From Heterobilharzia americana (taxonomy: Eukaryota; Platyhelminthes; Trematoda; Strigeidida; Schistosomatidae): 64,000 nt of DNA. The translations under genes and the position numbers were made by a program. A model generated the notes under the pieces. It was not told where the DNA came from, did not search any database, and worked only from the letters and a program-made list of their open reading frames with translations. The stretch lies in NCBI GenBank assembly GCA_944470555.2, contig OX104127.1, positions 159,563,276 to 159,627,275 on the forward strand, read 5' to 3'. Positions 1-10,233 of this stretch are shown here, in pieces (the first letter of the stretch is position 1; each line of letters begins with the position of its first letter).

Positions 1-7
1 ATCCTAC

Positions 8-350
8 TCAGCAGGACATAGTCTTTTCTGCGGAGTCTAGGAAAGAATAAGGGAGACAATAATGTAGTATAGGCAAAAAACAGGAATTCATGAAAAGTAA
101 GAGTGGAGCTTGCGTTATGTAAAAGTTAAAGAGGAAGATTTTCTTGAGAATCAGTAAGATACGAAGGAACCAAGGAAGAATAGAAGAAAAGCATAAGCCA
201 AGATAGACCACGTTTACTACATTCTCTATAATAGAGCCATAGATAAAACAAGAGTCATGGAATTGAAGTAATGTGAAAATGTCTTTTTCAAGACTTAAGC
301 CGAAATTAACCATCCGACATTTGGATGGATTGAGTGTGAGGTCATTTAAG
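8..350 (-). pseudogene. CR1/SR1-like reverse transcriptase C-terminal fragment
   Basis: The minus-strand translation contains a stretch of the form NPSKCRMVNFGLSLEK, then VVYLGLCFSSILPW, then FMNSCFLPILHYCLPYSF. This resembles the region after the palm of CR1-clade non-LTR reverse transcriptases (SR1/Perere-type in schistosomes), where a Y-LG-FS pattern is followed by an I-P-L-Y-S-W pattern. No polymerase motif is present. The fragment runs to the window edge. The assignment rests on pattern only. Confidence 0.42.
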
Positions 351-531
351 GAAAACCAGTAACCAATTTACTTTAGGAGCTGTTAAACTGAGTACTGTCA
401 TAAGCGGGGGTGATTAGCATGGACATTGTCAGATCATCAGCCTACCTAAAAAAGTTACCTTTAGTTGAGGTTGGTAAGTCATGCAAAAAGAAAGAGAAAG
501 GGAAAAGAGAAATAACCTCGCCTGGTTAACT
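351..531. other. Intergenic/intronic filler, nothing recognised
   Basis: This AT-rich sequence lies between the CR1-like fragment and the RTE-A 5' end. I see no open frame, tRNA or repeat match. Confidence 0.5.
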
Positions 532-2300
532 AGTTCACTAGTTACTAGCCGGTTCTAAGCCCGGAAAAAGAGGGAAGGTTGGGCATACGGCTACCAACCC
601 TACCACGTAAAACCAATCCAACCGTTAAAGAAACTTCAAAGCACAACCAAAATACAAGAAATAAAAACAAACTTATTCCTCGCTGAAATCGGAGAGACGA
701 AATGACGCCAGTTGATGAAAGCCTCCCTTCTGGAAGCCAATTGGTCGATGTGTCTTCTCTCGATGAAAGCGAAAGTAAACGTGGGGACATGGAATGTCCG
801 CACCATGTTTGAACCTAGCAAGACTGACCAGATTGCAAACGAGATGAGAAGGTATAGCATTGAAGTGCTAGGCCAAAAATCTGCGAAAGTAGATTAAATG
901 AAAATGGACTCTCCAAACTGTCGACTGGAGAGTCAATAATCTACTCCGATATTGTCACCCAGACGAAAACCACGAGCATATTGAGTTTTGGAGTGACTAC
1001 CATGATGTCCCCGAGAGCTTCGAAGGCTCTCATACAGTGGTAACCAACCTCCTCCTGCAGGATCATGACAACAAGGTTCAACTCAAAAGGAAGGAAAGTC
1101 ACGACCATTCAGAGCCACGCACCTAAAAATAATGCAGATGAAGAGAAGAAGGAGGAATTCTACAAACAACTGCAATCAACACTAAACAAGACCTCAGTTG
1201 GCGATATCGAAATTCTAATAGGTGACATGAATGCCAAATTGCGAGTGGACAACACAGGAAGAGAACTAGCCATGGGTAGAGAAGCACTTGATGAGGTGAT
1301 GAACGAGAATGGAGAACTGTTTGCGAAATTCTTCGCATTTAACGATTTGGTGATTGGAGGCATTGTGCTCAAGCACAACGATATTCACAAAGTAACATGA
1401 ACTTCACCAAACACCAGGACACACTAAAAATCAGATCGACTTCATCCTAATCTCAAGAAAGTGGAGACGCAGCCTACTTGACACAAGGTCAAGAAGAAGA
1501 GCAGATGTAGGCTCAAACCAATCACTATCTAGTGCAAGGAACCTTCCAAATCAAGTTAAAAGCCTTCAAGGAAGGTGGTGATAGACCACAGTTCAAGTTC
1601 AACACCCGGAACAGAAACTGAAGGACGAAACTACAAAGAAAATCTTCACGTCAGACATCAAAATAAAGTGGGAGATATCGAGCAACATCCCTGAAAAAAC
1701 CGGTGTGGATGAGCACTGGAACTCTTCGAAAGCTATATGGAAAGAAAGCTGCATAACTGTATTAGAAAGAAAGAAGATAAAGAATAGATCTCGACGGACA
1801 CATGGGAGGTAAAAGAGCACGGAGAGGAGAATGGTAAAGCAGAAGGTAAGCCAGTGCAAGGATGAACGACGAGAAGAGGAACTGAGTACAATGTATAAAA
1901 CACTGGACAAAGAAGTGAAGAAGAGTGCGAGTGAAGACAAAAAGCCCTTCTACGACACACTTGCAAGTGAAGCAGAACAGGCTGCAGGTAGGAGAGACAG
2001 AGACGTAACAAGATTGTATCAAATAAGCAGGTTACTATCTGGGATGGAAGAGATCAACACAGATGAGATGAATAAAAGATGATGAAGGAAATCTAATCAC
2101 TGAGGCTGAGGAACAAAGGAAACGATGAGTTGACCAATTCGAAAAGCTCCTGAATCGACCACCACCTGCACTTTGTCCAGAAATATCACCTGCAGCCCAG
2201 CCACAGACCTACCAGTGAACACAAACCCTCCGACGAAAGTGGAAGTTATGAACGCCATAAAGTAGCTGAAATATGGGAATACAGCAGGAAGAATACTCTT
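532..2300 (+). mobile_element. RTE-A copy 1: 5'UTR, endonuclease and linker, 3'-truncated
   Basis: The first 200 bases match, with scattered changes, the minus-strand sequence at 45260-45470 (shared CACTAGTTACTAG and AAGAGGGAAGGTTG), marking a family 5'UTR. An APE-type endonuclease follows, then a charged linker and the start of the pre-palm region, which reads NTNPPTKVEVMNAIK. Homology stops near 2300, before any polymerase motif. It is the upstream half of an RTE-like element whose endonuclease resembles the BovB-derived craniofacial development protein 2 group. Many frameshifts and stops make it inactive. Confidence 0.8.
768..1540 (+). pseudogene. RTE-A APE-type endonuclease, broken
   Basis: The reading starts KAKVNVGTWNVRTMFEPSK, the usual N-terminal N-R-T box of RTE endonucleases, then MRRYSIEVLG. 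The metal/nucleotide site box reads ILIGDMNAKL at about 1213-1242, followed by MGREALDEVMNENGEL and FNDLVIGG. The usual final S-D-H-H is degraded to S-N-Q-S near 1520. There is a stop after the MRRYSIEVLG box and another at 1398. The family enzyme would nick target DNA for target-primed reverse transcription; this copy cannot. Confidence 0.75.
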
Positions 2301-2653
2301 AAAGACTCATTGAAGCAGCGTCCAGTTTTCAACTGGTTACCACAACATTTCAAAAAATCAGTGAACCTCTCTGTATTTCAGACTACATATAATAGTGATT
2401 GGGTACCTGAAGGTCTTATCATAGAAATATATTTCAATGCTTTCACGTTTCTAGAAAACATTCATCTTCACAATGAGAAAATACCAAATACATTACATCA
2501 TTTCCGGTTTCTTTCAATGCATTAATTCGAACACACTTACATACATTCCTTATTCGTTAGCATAACCAAATTCAACTTATAAACGTGGAATCACAAAATA
2601 AACATTAAAGTTGTTGGTATTTACTAGTCAATTAGCTGTACAACAAACCATAC
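2301..2653. other. Unassigned intron sequence
   Basis: There is no repeat match and no plausible exon in phase with the coiled-coil gene here. A 71-codon plus-strand open frame at 2310-2525 has no recognisable features and is probably chance. Confidence 0.4.
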
Positions 2654-2739
2654 CTTGATTCGGGATTAGTTTCGATAAATAAGGGTTTATTTCCATCTTC
2701 CTGAGTTCCACTTGCTGGAGATTCTTTACAATGCTGATG
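2654..2739 (-). CDS. Coiled-coil gene exon 11, last seen in the window
   Basis: The acceptor is TGTTTTACAG and the donor is GTATGG. The exon is 86 nt, phase 0 to phase 2, encoding HQHCKESPASGTQEDGNKPL and FIETNPES plus a split codon. No convincing next exon is seen between 1 and 2653, so the 3' end of the gene should lie to the left of the window. Confidence 0.73.
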
Positions 2740-2879
2740 CTGTAAAACAAATACAAACTAAGATATTAATCAAGACTGTTGAAAACATGTTCTGCATCTA
2801 TGATAATCTATTTCAATTCACATAAACTACATTACTGTATAGTGCTCATTAAGGAAATGCATCAAAGTGTTTACTTAAC

Positions 2880-3200
2880 CTTGAAGTTCTAATGACAAGC
2901 CTAGATCTATGGGGTCAATCTATTAGAAGTGAAGTAGATTCCAACTGAAGATCTTGATGAATAATCACGCTATATTGCGAATAGTTATAAGGAGGAAGTA
3001 GGGGACTGTAGACATTTGAACTCTGTTCTAATGACTGAATGTCAAAACGCATTCGCCGTGAGACCTGAATTCGATCCCTGTCAGGATAGAGTCATGGGTG
3101 AGTACTGTGAAAGATTTCCACACTGGGACAAAACAGCTGTATAGTAGCGTCAATTTCTTAATGGTTCTTCAACGAGTCTCAATACCTTAATAATAATAAT
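2880..3200 (+). mobile_element. SINE-B copy, old
   Basis: The family-specific 5' segment (CAACTGAAGATCTTG) is followed by a tRNA-like head with CATTCGCCGTGAGACCTG and a B-box-like TTCGATCCC, then a decayed hammerhead region ending GACAAAACAGCTGT and part of the family tail. The catalytic CTGANGA is lost. Confidence 0.6.
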
Positions 3201-3204
3201 AATA

Positions 3205-3418
3205 ATATAAACGTACTATTCATCATGGACTGGCATTAGTTAGGGAACCATTGAAAATCTGGGAGCACTGGACAGCTGTTTCGTCTTGGTATGGGGCTCC
3301 TCAGCAGTACGCATCCACGGCCCGGCTAGGGGTCGAACCCGGGACCTTCAGGTTTCACGGTGAACGCGAACGCTATGTCGTGAATTGACAGAAGTTGGAA
3401 ATTGTGAACCACTGGAAA
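3205..3418 (-). mobile_element. SINE-B copy, minus arm of an inverted pair
   Basis: The reverse-complement tail (CATCATGGACTGGCATTAG) is followed by the hammerhead region with CTCCTCAGCAG and the tRNA-like head GGGGTCGAACCCGGGACC. Read on the minus strand, the core CTGAGGA and GAAA are present but stem II is mismatched. It abuts a plus-strand copy from about 3405. Confidence 0.75.
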
Positions 3419-3640
3419 CCAACCCAGTGGCTGAATGGTTAACGCGTTCATCGTGAAACGTGAAGGTCCCGAGTTCGACCCCTAGCCGGGTCGTGGGTGT
3501 GTGTGTACTGCTGAGGAGTCCAACACTAAGACGAAACAGCTGTCCAGTGCTGCCAGATTTTCAATGGTTCCCCCCAACTGATGTCAGTCCATGATAAATA
3601 CTACTTCTAAATTAAAAATCCCCATTCATCTCAAAAATAC
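3405..3640 (+). mobile_element. SINE-B copy with intact hammerhead core
   Basis: The head CAGTGGCTGAATGGTTAACG is tRNA-like (A box), with B box GAGTTCGACCCC. Then come the ribozyme and the tail TTTTCAATGGTTCC followed by GATGTCAGTCCATGAT. This is the best copy of a family present about 18 times in the window. It ends in an A/T-rich tail and a short AAT run. Confidence 0.78.
3505..3555 (+). ncRNA. Hammerhead ribozyme motif, SINE-B type
   Basis: The order is stem I 5' strand TACTG, core CTGAGGA (fits CUGANGA), stem II GTC...GAC with a 9-nt interior, core GAAA, minimal stem III CAGCTG, cleavage triplet GTC, stem I 3' strand CAGTG. This is a type I hammerhead with a tiny stem III, the plan known for Sm-alpha and PLE ribozymes. 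One C-A mismatch lies inside stem II. Activity is inferred from the motif only. Confidence 0.62.
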
Positions 3641-3705
3641 AATAATAATAGTAATAAAACTTCGAAATTCATGAAAGATACATTTTTTCAACAACTTCTA
3701 CTTAC

Positions 3706-3750
3706 ATTTAACTGCATAGATTTTGAGTCGTCAACATGGTACATGGGAGG
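3706..3750 (-). CDS. Coiled-coil gene exon 10 of those seen (45 nt micro-exon)
   Basis: The acceptor is TATTTCACAG and the donor is GTAAGT. The exon is 45 nt, phase 0 to phase 0, encoding PPMYHVDDSKSMQLN. The length is a multiple of three and both borders are symmetric, so it could be skipped without a frameshift. Both splice sites are good. Confidence 0.72.
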
Positions 3751-4250
3751 CTGTGAAATAGACAGTGAACATCGGCAGTTGAGTAAGTCGAAAAAGCACT
3801 ACTTTATTTAATATTCATGTCAAATATTCTACATGAGAAATATCATTAAGATATCTATCACAGACGAGTTGAACAAGTGTAGAGTGATTTACGCTGCGAA
3901 ACATATTTCAACATAACATGACAACAAACAGATGTTGCGAATATTGATGAAACTCAAGTGTTTTGGTGGTTATAAGTGAATTATACTAAATTTTCTAATC
4001 ATATGATCTTAATTACCTATAACACTGACTCTGTATATGATTAGCTACGCATTTAATTGCAACATCTTATATTCATAATTTTCTTGAGGTTTAGTCATAC
4101 GGTTTGTCTTGTTTTCCCCTAACACCCATAGGCAATACGACATAGAGTGATGCTGACTAGTTTTCAGTATATATGATTGTAGTTTTGTGTGTATTTATAC
4201 ATGGTTATCATGTGTTGTGATTCACAAAAAGTGTATGACTTATTTCATAC

Positions 4251-5560
4251 ATTATTACTATTATTTATCCTTTGGATTCCTAAAGCAACATAAGGATTCA
4301 GTAGCACCGAATCATTTCACTCTCTTCTATCCGGTCTTGTTTTTAACCTAGCTACACCACTGTCCATAAGCTTTCATTTCTTCCTCACATCATCTCCTCC
4401 ATGTCATTCTCGGACATCCAACTCGTCGTTTCCCACTTTTGTTCCACTCAACGACCTTGCCTGGCACATGATGTTCCCAAACGGTCTTCTCAGTGTATGC
4501 CCAATCCATCCCCATCTCTACTTTCTCCTGCATATTTGTTGGGCGATAGGTTCTTGGTTAGTTTGTTGCCATGCCACACTACCTTGTTGCTTATTCTTTC
4601 TGGAATTCTGATCTGATCTTGGGTATCGAGTGAGTGTAGGTGGCAGCTGTTCGTGTATGTCTGAAATTTGTTGGGAATGCTTTTCGTAACTCACTAAGTC
4701 TCTCAACCATCACATAGAAGCACTGACTCACTTGAATGACTTAGTGTTGAAAATCCGCATCTTCTTCACGCTTTAGGCTGAGTGCAGTGCCGTAGGTCTT
4801 TACACTGATTTCAGAATAATGAAGACCTGTCTTGCTGTCTTCCTGATCCTGGCTTTGACATTCTTATCTGTGCCCACGCCTGTGGTTGAGACGATGCTGC
4901 CTAGGTAAGTAGGTAGGTAGGTAGGTAGGTAGGTAGGTAGGTAGGTAGGTAGGTGGGTGGGTAGGAAGGTGAAAGAGACAGCTTCGTTTAGATCTCTCCT
5001 GTTCATGGTGATTGGTGCTTGTTGTTGGTGTCGTTGGTTAGGTATCTTCATCACCTCTGTCTTCTCTACGTTCACCTGAAGGAAATACTATCTTCTCTGC
5101 CTAGCCTCACCTCCTCTGCCAACTTGTTACTCTCTGCCTGTAGATCTTCGAGTCTGTACAAGAGGACGTGAGACATAAATCATCATTGGTGAAATCCAAA
5201 TCCTGTAGGGTCTTTACATCGGTCCAACAACGTATGCCTGTCTTCTCACAGTTTCTTGCACGATCTAGTTCAGTCCAGTCCACTACAATCATGAAGATGA
5301 TCGGTGATAGTAGGTAGCCTTGTCTTACTTCTGTCTTCACTTCACTTCAAAGGCGCCACTGAGTTTTCCATTGTGAATCACTTGGCATGTAGCCTCATAC
5401 AGCATATAGTTGCTGTTGAATGATGTTGATAAAGGTTTGTGGTACTAAAATCGTAGTATTGAAGCAGTGGCCTACTGAATCACTTCTCGTTCAACGCTAT
5501 CTAAGGTCTTCTCAAAATCGACAAAGTGCGTTTGGCATCAATAAAATCAATTGAATTGGA
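4251..5560 (-). mobile_element. RTE-A copy 2, 5'-truncated
   Basis: It begins (3' end, left side) with a TTA-type trinucleotide tail and CCTTTGGATTCC. Moving right on the minus strand backwards, it shows the C-terminal region, the tetranucleotide-seed site (two TGGC-like units), a CTAC array, a broken YxDD-equivalent (DFTNDDLCL) near 5200, and VRQGYLLSP near 5320. Near 5500 the motif A equivalent DFEKTLDSVE is recognisable. It closely resembles RTE-A copy 3 (13890-14440) in its 3' 500 bp. Confidence 0.82.
4903..4966 (+). repeat. (GTAG)n microsatellite inside RTE-A
   Basis: About 14 GTAG units with some GTGG variants. On the element's coding strand this is CTAC repeated, encoding TYLP. It sits exactly where other copies read TYLGS, so the array grew from CCTATCTAGG within the retrotransposon. 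Confidence 0.85.
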
Positions 5561-6600
5561 CAATAGAATATTATTATTACAGACATCTTGGATGACATAT
5601 CTTTTAAGATCAATAGATGGATACTGCATTTCAGTCTCAGTGAGAATAACACTCATTGTGTTGGAGACAAAACGTAATGTGTGTCATGCATTCCACTAGT
5701 GATCATCAAAATAAATACAACTCCATATCGGTATACCAGTTGAGACCTCTGAAAAGCCACTGTGATACTTACAGTTGCATGCAAACTGTCAGAAGAAAAC
5801 ACTTGAATTCTAACTTATTGTTCATAGTATAACGTGTAACGTTTAAGTATAAGTACCAACTACTAATTCAGTCATACCCATCTACTTACATTTTACTGAT
5901 TTACTTTTCATTGAAACCAAAATAACAAGTTTTCAGATTATTCACTAAAATATTTCCTATTGAATTAAGAATAGAATAAGGGAATAGATTTATACAAATT
6001 TAGAATTATATACTCTTGTAACATAGTTCCATGCATTTATTGATGGTTAGTTATTAAAAATTCAAGGGTACAAATGATGCTTTACGGACACTATGATATT
6101 TTTGTCATGTTGTATAAATATGACTGATAGAAGTTGATTCTCATTGTCAAACACAAGCTTACTATAAACTACTACTACTACTATTCTAAGATTGATTTCA
6201 CTTCAAAATTCAATGTTTCAATTGTCAAAGATAATACTGACAGTTAAAAACTGAATTTTTCTGGATTACTAGAATAAATGACACAAATATGAATTAAGAA
6301 AGCAGTATGATTTTTATCGAAATTCCTGTGAGTGAGATTAATATTGCTTACTTTAGAATACATGGTGAAATAAGATTATTTTACTACCTATAATATGATA
6401 AGTTGCGGAGGCGTAATTTAGTTACTAGATGAACGATACAACACAAGACAATTAAGCTTAACTGACACAAAACATATATTGATTAGTCACGGGAATTCAA
6501 CCAATTTCAGGTTGTCTAGTCCTAAGTGTAGACCAAATTCTATCGATCATATTTGCAATGTGACAACCAAGCTAGGAAGCTCAGTAACACGGTGCACATT
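5561..6600. other. Intron sequence, no element recognised
   Basis: This is AT-rich with no open frame beyond chance. It contains only short runs such as ACT near 6170. No match to the repeat families described here. Confidence 0.5.
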
Positions 6601-6612
6601 AGTAGATGTTAG

Positions 6613-6745
6613 TTAGTTGGAGGCAATCGGCAGGAAGCCCTGCTCGACCTAGGTTTCATACTTTTTGGCACTCGCCAGCAAGGCGTATTCTGCAACGTCG
6701 ACGGAACTGATGTCCCACCTGAGATCCTACAGGAGATCAATCACT
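6613..6745 (-). mobile_element. SINE-C copy, minus arm of a palindrome
   Basis: This is a near-perfect inverted copy of 6770-6903 (shared GCAATCGGCAGGAAGCCCTG). Read on the minus strand its ribozyme core is CTGGCGA, with the essential A changed, although GAAAC and CTAGGTC are kept. It is truncated before the tRNA-like head. Confidence 0.75.
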
Positions 6746-6905
6746 CAGTGGTAAATTCGCTGACTACAACATTAGATGATGCTGGTTCGAATCTCAGGCG
6801 GGACATCAGTTCCATCGAGGTTGCAGATACGCCGTGCTGACGAGTGCCAAAAATCACGAAACCTAGGTCGAGCAGGGCTTCCTGCCGATTGCCTCCAACC
6901 AACTG
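6735..6905 (+). mobile_element. SINE-C copy with tRNA-like head and hammerhead core
   Basis: The tRNA-like head has an A-box region CACTCAGTGGTAAATTCG and B box GGTTCGAATCTC. After it come ACATCAGTTCCATCG, the ribozyme, and a hairpin-forming tail GAGCAGGGCTTCCTGCC. The other copies in the window are at about 12150-12375 and possibly 16260-16420. Confidence 0.72.
6830..6872 (+). ncRNA. Hammerhead ribozyme motif, SINE-C type
   Basis: The core CTGACGA is followed by stem II GTG, loop, CAC, then GAAA, a palindromic CCTAGG as minimal stem III, and the cleavage triplet GTC. The order is the same as in the Sm-alpha and SINE-B ribozymes. Stem I (GCCGTG against GCAGGGC) is imperfect and offset, so this copy may be weak or dead. 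I know of no named family with this sequence. Confidence 0.5.
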
Positions 6906-7287
6906 ATACACTACAATATTAAGTCGAAGAGAGTTTACTCCAATCGAAAGTATAAATATAACAACTCAGAGACACAACTCTCGAGTTTATGTGCAATGTA
7001 TGCACCTTTTGGTAGTGAATCGATAGAAAAAGTATATTAGAAATGGGAGATAAAGCAAAAGGAATACATCGTTGTTAAAAGTGGTAAAATTGAATGATAC
7101 ATATGAAGCGGAAAAAGGCGCGAAAAAGCTAATTCAAACTTCCTATAAGATAAATTTATAAAATTTTAACATGAAAGGTTCATTTTTAGGAATATAACAT
7201 TCACAACACCTACTGTATACAATAATGAAAGAAATTATTAGAATATAGATGATAGAATGACGTTTGAGTAGATTTTCAAATTAATAC

Positions 7288-7390
7288 TGTTGAGGAGTCC
7301 CATACTGGTACGAAACAGCTATCCAGTGCTCCTAGATTTTCTATGGTTCCCCAACTAATATCAATCCATGATGAATACTACTTCTAATAC
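7288..7390 (+). mobile_element. SINE-B fragment (ribozyme and tail)
   Basis: GAGGAGTCCCATACTGG, ACGAAACAGCTATCCAGTG and the tail CCATGATGAATACTACTTC match SINE-B. The first core base is T instead of C and the head is missing. It lies 50 bp from the splice donor of host exon 9. Confidence 0.72.
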
Positions 7391-7442
7391 TATCTACTTT
7401 AAGATAAATAAAAAAAACAGCGGAATTCAATTCTCAACTTAC

Positions 7443-7792
7443 CATAATATCATCTAATTGATTATCATCCTTATTCATAATGAATGGATTATGTAAGGCT
7501 ATCTCATTACAGTTTATGAATCCATCTAAGTTGATATTGTGTAAAACATTAGGTAGATCACTATGAAGTTTTGATAAGAATTGACGTAAATCAACAGATT
7601 TCCATTCTTCATATATTGAATCAAACTGCTCACTGACTAATTGCAATTGAGCTATTCGCCGACGGGATAATTCAAGACGTTTTGACCATTCATCTGATAA
7701 TTGAATAGGTATTGTATTGCTTAATTTTGTAACCTTTTTCTCAGTCATTAAACTTTTGTTACTTAGATCGCTTGAGATTGATAGATTACATT
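7443..7792 (-). CDS. Coiled-coil gene exon 9 of those seen (largest)
   Basis: The acceptor is CTTCTGAAG and the donor is GTAAGT. The exon is 350 nt, phase 1 to phase 0. The peptide opens CNLSISSDLSNKSLMTEKK. It contains a short amphipathic helix (WSKRLELSRRRIAQLQLVSE), then a mixed helical/loop region around WKSVDLRQFLSKLHSDLPNV, and ends NKDDNQLDDIM. I recognise no catalytic or named motif. An internal Met at codon 16 could be mistaken for a start, but the open frame continues to the acceptor. Confidence 0.85.
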
Positions 7793-7799
7793 CTTCAGA

Positions 7800-9020
7800 A
7801 GGGAAAAGTAAATAAAACAGAGAAGAAAAAGTTAATCAATAAAAAAGATTCTCTTTTAATCGTCTTCAATTATTATTCAAAAAAAAAAAATAGAGTATTG
7901 TTAGTCGATAGGGTCAAATAGAGACAGAAATTATGTAGTAATACATTACAGATAAGAGTAAAGGGGCTGAACATGCTTCTCTGTGAACTAACAAATTATC
8001 ACTAGCCCCACCATGAACAGTTTGTGAAATCCTACATCAATTAAAGCTCTAAGTGACCAGAATATTCTAACTGATCAAGAATCCGACTGTTGATTGATTG
8101 ATACAATCCTTTCTACAGCCAATATAGAGTAATGCTCAAATCTACATATAGAAAGTGCTTGATGTATGCGGCCAATGTAACTCTTTTCATATGAACAAGT
8201 GAATTGAATTGGATATAAGCAGTAGCTTGTCCTTAGCAAACTCAGGAATTAGTTGTCGAACAGAAATGGTGATTTGTAGTTTGACAGCAAATAAATGATC
8301 TTTTCAGTGATTCGGATAATCGATTCCTTAGGGTTTTGGTGACAGTGAAAATCCCGACGTCAACATTTTATCGGTCTGCTCTGTTTATTGCTTACTTTTC
8401 AAGTTTCTTATCAATAAATCTTGACTGATATCAATTCTCTGAAGGCATCTATTGGAGTCTTTTCAATTCATCATCAACTGTATTTGCTTGTTTACATTTT
8501 TCTGATCCTCGATGATAAATAATGAATTTACAAGGACAAGACATGTATCAACGAAGAAGAACGATTTCTTTCCAACAACTTCATTATCAAGCTGTACAGT
8601 AGTCATATTTATACTCAGTAAAGTGACAGATAATTCCACTAAAAAGAGACTTGCTCAGTCAATATGCAAAATATACAGTAGGTGTAGGTGGTGATATTTG
8701 TTCAAGTGGAATAGATAGAAAATGGGTCATTGACAAAGAAAGGAATTGATAACAAGTGGTGAGATAAGAGACAAGTGTTGTCAAAGTATTGTAAAACGGT
8801 GATAATTAAGGTGAAACATGTAGAGCAGGTTAATGAATAAGGAAATGAATTGATATTAAACAGTGAAATATGGGTCAAATATTGTCAATGAAGTAGAAAA
8901 ATGGTGATAATGGTGATAATAGAAGAGAAGTATACCAAAGTGAAGTGAAATTGACAAAATCAACAAGATGAATTGTCAAGGTCAAGGTAGAGAAAGTTGT
9001 TTCACAAAACGTTTTTGAAT
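7800..9020. other. Intron sequence, nothing firm
   Basis: AT-rich. GTGAAATTGACAAAG-like repetitive wording around 8700-8960 may be an old tandem or a PLE end but is too decayed to call. No RNA gene is seen. Confidence 0.4.
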
Positions 9021-9029
9021 GCAAAGTTT

Positions 9030-10200
9030 CGGTTTTTGTTCATGTATAGCTAATGCCATTATTCTACCTATGATCAAACCAAAAATTTAGATTCGTTATG
9101 TAGACGACACTTTTGTCATGATATAGAAAACACCTACAGTTTGATCAACAACGTTTTCAATGACATCAAATTCACAATGGAGAAAGAGTCAAACAACCAA
9201 CTACCATTCCTGAATGTTTTAGTCAGTAGAACAAATGCCGGAAAGCTGGAAACCCAAGTGTACAGGAAGCCAACTCACACTGACCAAATCCTCAACTACA
9301 ATAGCAATAACCCAACGACACACAAAATCAGTTGCGTGCAGATTCTATTCAAAGCAGCGAGAACACACTGCAGTACAACCACTTCACGGGGAAACGAAGA
9401 AAATTTCTCGATGTCCATCCTAAAAAAGAACGGCTACCCACGAAACGTTATCAGAAAATGCCTATCCCGTACATCATCAACTACAAAGTCATTGACAGAA
9501 ATCAACAAACTCACCGTCCTACCATACATAAAGAATGTATCATAAATCACAACTTGGAATTGCTGTGGCTGATAAACCAACAAATTCCCTGCGAACACCA
9601 TGATGCAGACCAAAGGATGCAACAAGCAAAGAAGACAAACCGAATGTCATTTACAAAATCAAGTGCAATAACCGTAGTCAGCTCTAGATTGGACAAGGCG
9701 GCTGACCTTGTCGCCTTCGTCTACACATGAGCACCAATTGGCTATTAAACGTCACGACATTTTGTCACTCATTTCAATGCATGTGAATAATTATGGACAT
9801 GAATTCAATTTTGACAATGTAGAAATGATAGACGGAGAGAGGAAACGCAAAGAATATTAGAGAATTCATAAATGCTTGGCATTCAGATCAGTCAGCAATC
9901 AATAGATGTGTAGACATAGACCCAATCCATCAACCAATAAATGACAGAAAAGTAAGAGGTCAAGCAGAGGAACAGCCAACAGAAAAGTCTATACAGTCAG
10001 TCAGTGACACAACAATAGAAGGAAACAAGCAATCACAAACCAGTTCGTCAAGGCAAGCTACTAAATCACTCACAGAGCGATATTGACAACTCACTTCATA
10101 CCGAAGTTAGTGCTGATGATGTCGCTGTCTAGAAAGGTGATGAAAGCTTCACGATTTAAACAACCCAGTTCAGAGAATACAATACAACCAAGACATTGAA
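9030..10200 (+). mobile_element. Penelope-like element fragment, family 1
   Basis: The reading starts at the end of the palm domain, with RYVDDTFV at about 9092-9117 as the polymerase catalytic motif. The conserved PLE thumb follows (NNQLPFLNVLVSRTN, YRKPTHTDQILNYNSNNPTT, KKNGYPRNVIRKCL). A broken GIY-YIG region follows with IKRHDILSLIS and HEFNFDNVEMI. The terminal region after about 10090 (GCTGATGATGTCG) also ends the copies at 38630-39320 and 49920-51000. PLEs prime on chromosomal breaks and carry a GIY-YIG nuclease; this copy has stops and is inactive. Confidence 0.82.
9092..9545 (+). pseudogene. PLE family 1 reverse transcriptase, palm end and thumb
   Basis: A stop just after YVDDTFVM splits the frame. 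The next 134 codons are open from 9141 and carry the thumb motifs of PLE polymerases (LPFLNVLV, ETQVYRKPTHTDQ). The upstream fingers/palm are missing. A second frame continues past 9420, so at least one frameshift is present. Confidence 0.75.
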
Positions 10201-10233
10201 TTGTGTTCAATGGGTGGAATTGTTTTATTGACT

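Noticed and set aside
532..740. An HDV-like ribozyme at the RTE-A 5' end
   Set aside because: I could not lay out the P1-P2-P3-P4 pairing. Only a nested stem is visible, so it is mentioned as a possibility, not as a feature.
10090..10200. Hammerhead ribozymes in the PLE family 1 terminal regions (also 39185-39260 and 50880-50960)
   Set aside because: CTGATGA and GATGAAA are in the right order, but extra bases separate the core from the hairpin and no cleavage triplet with stem I is clear.
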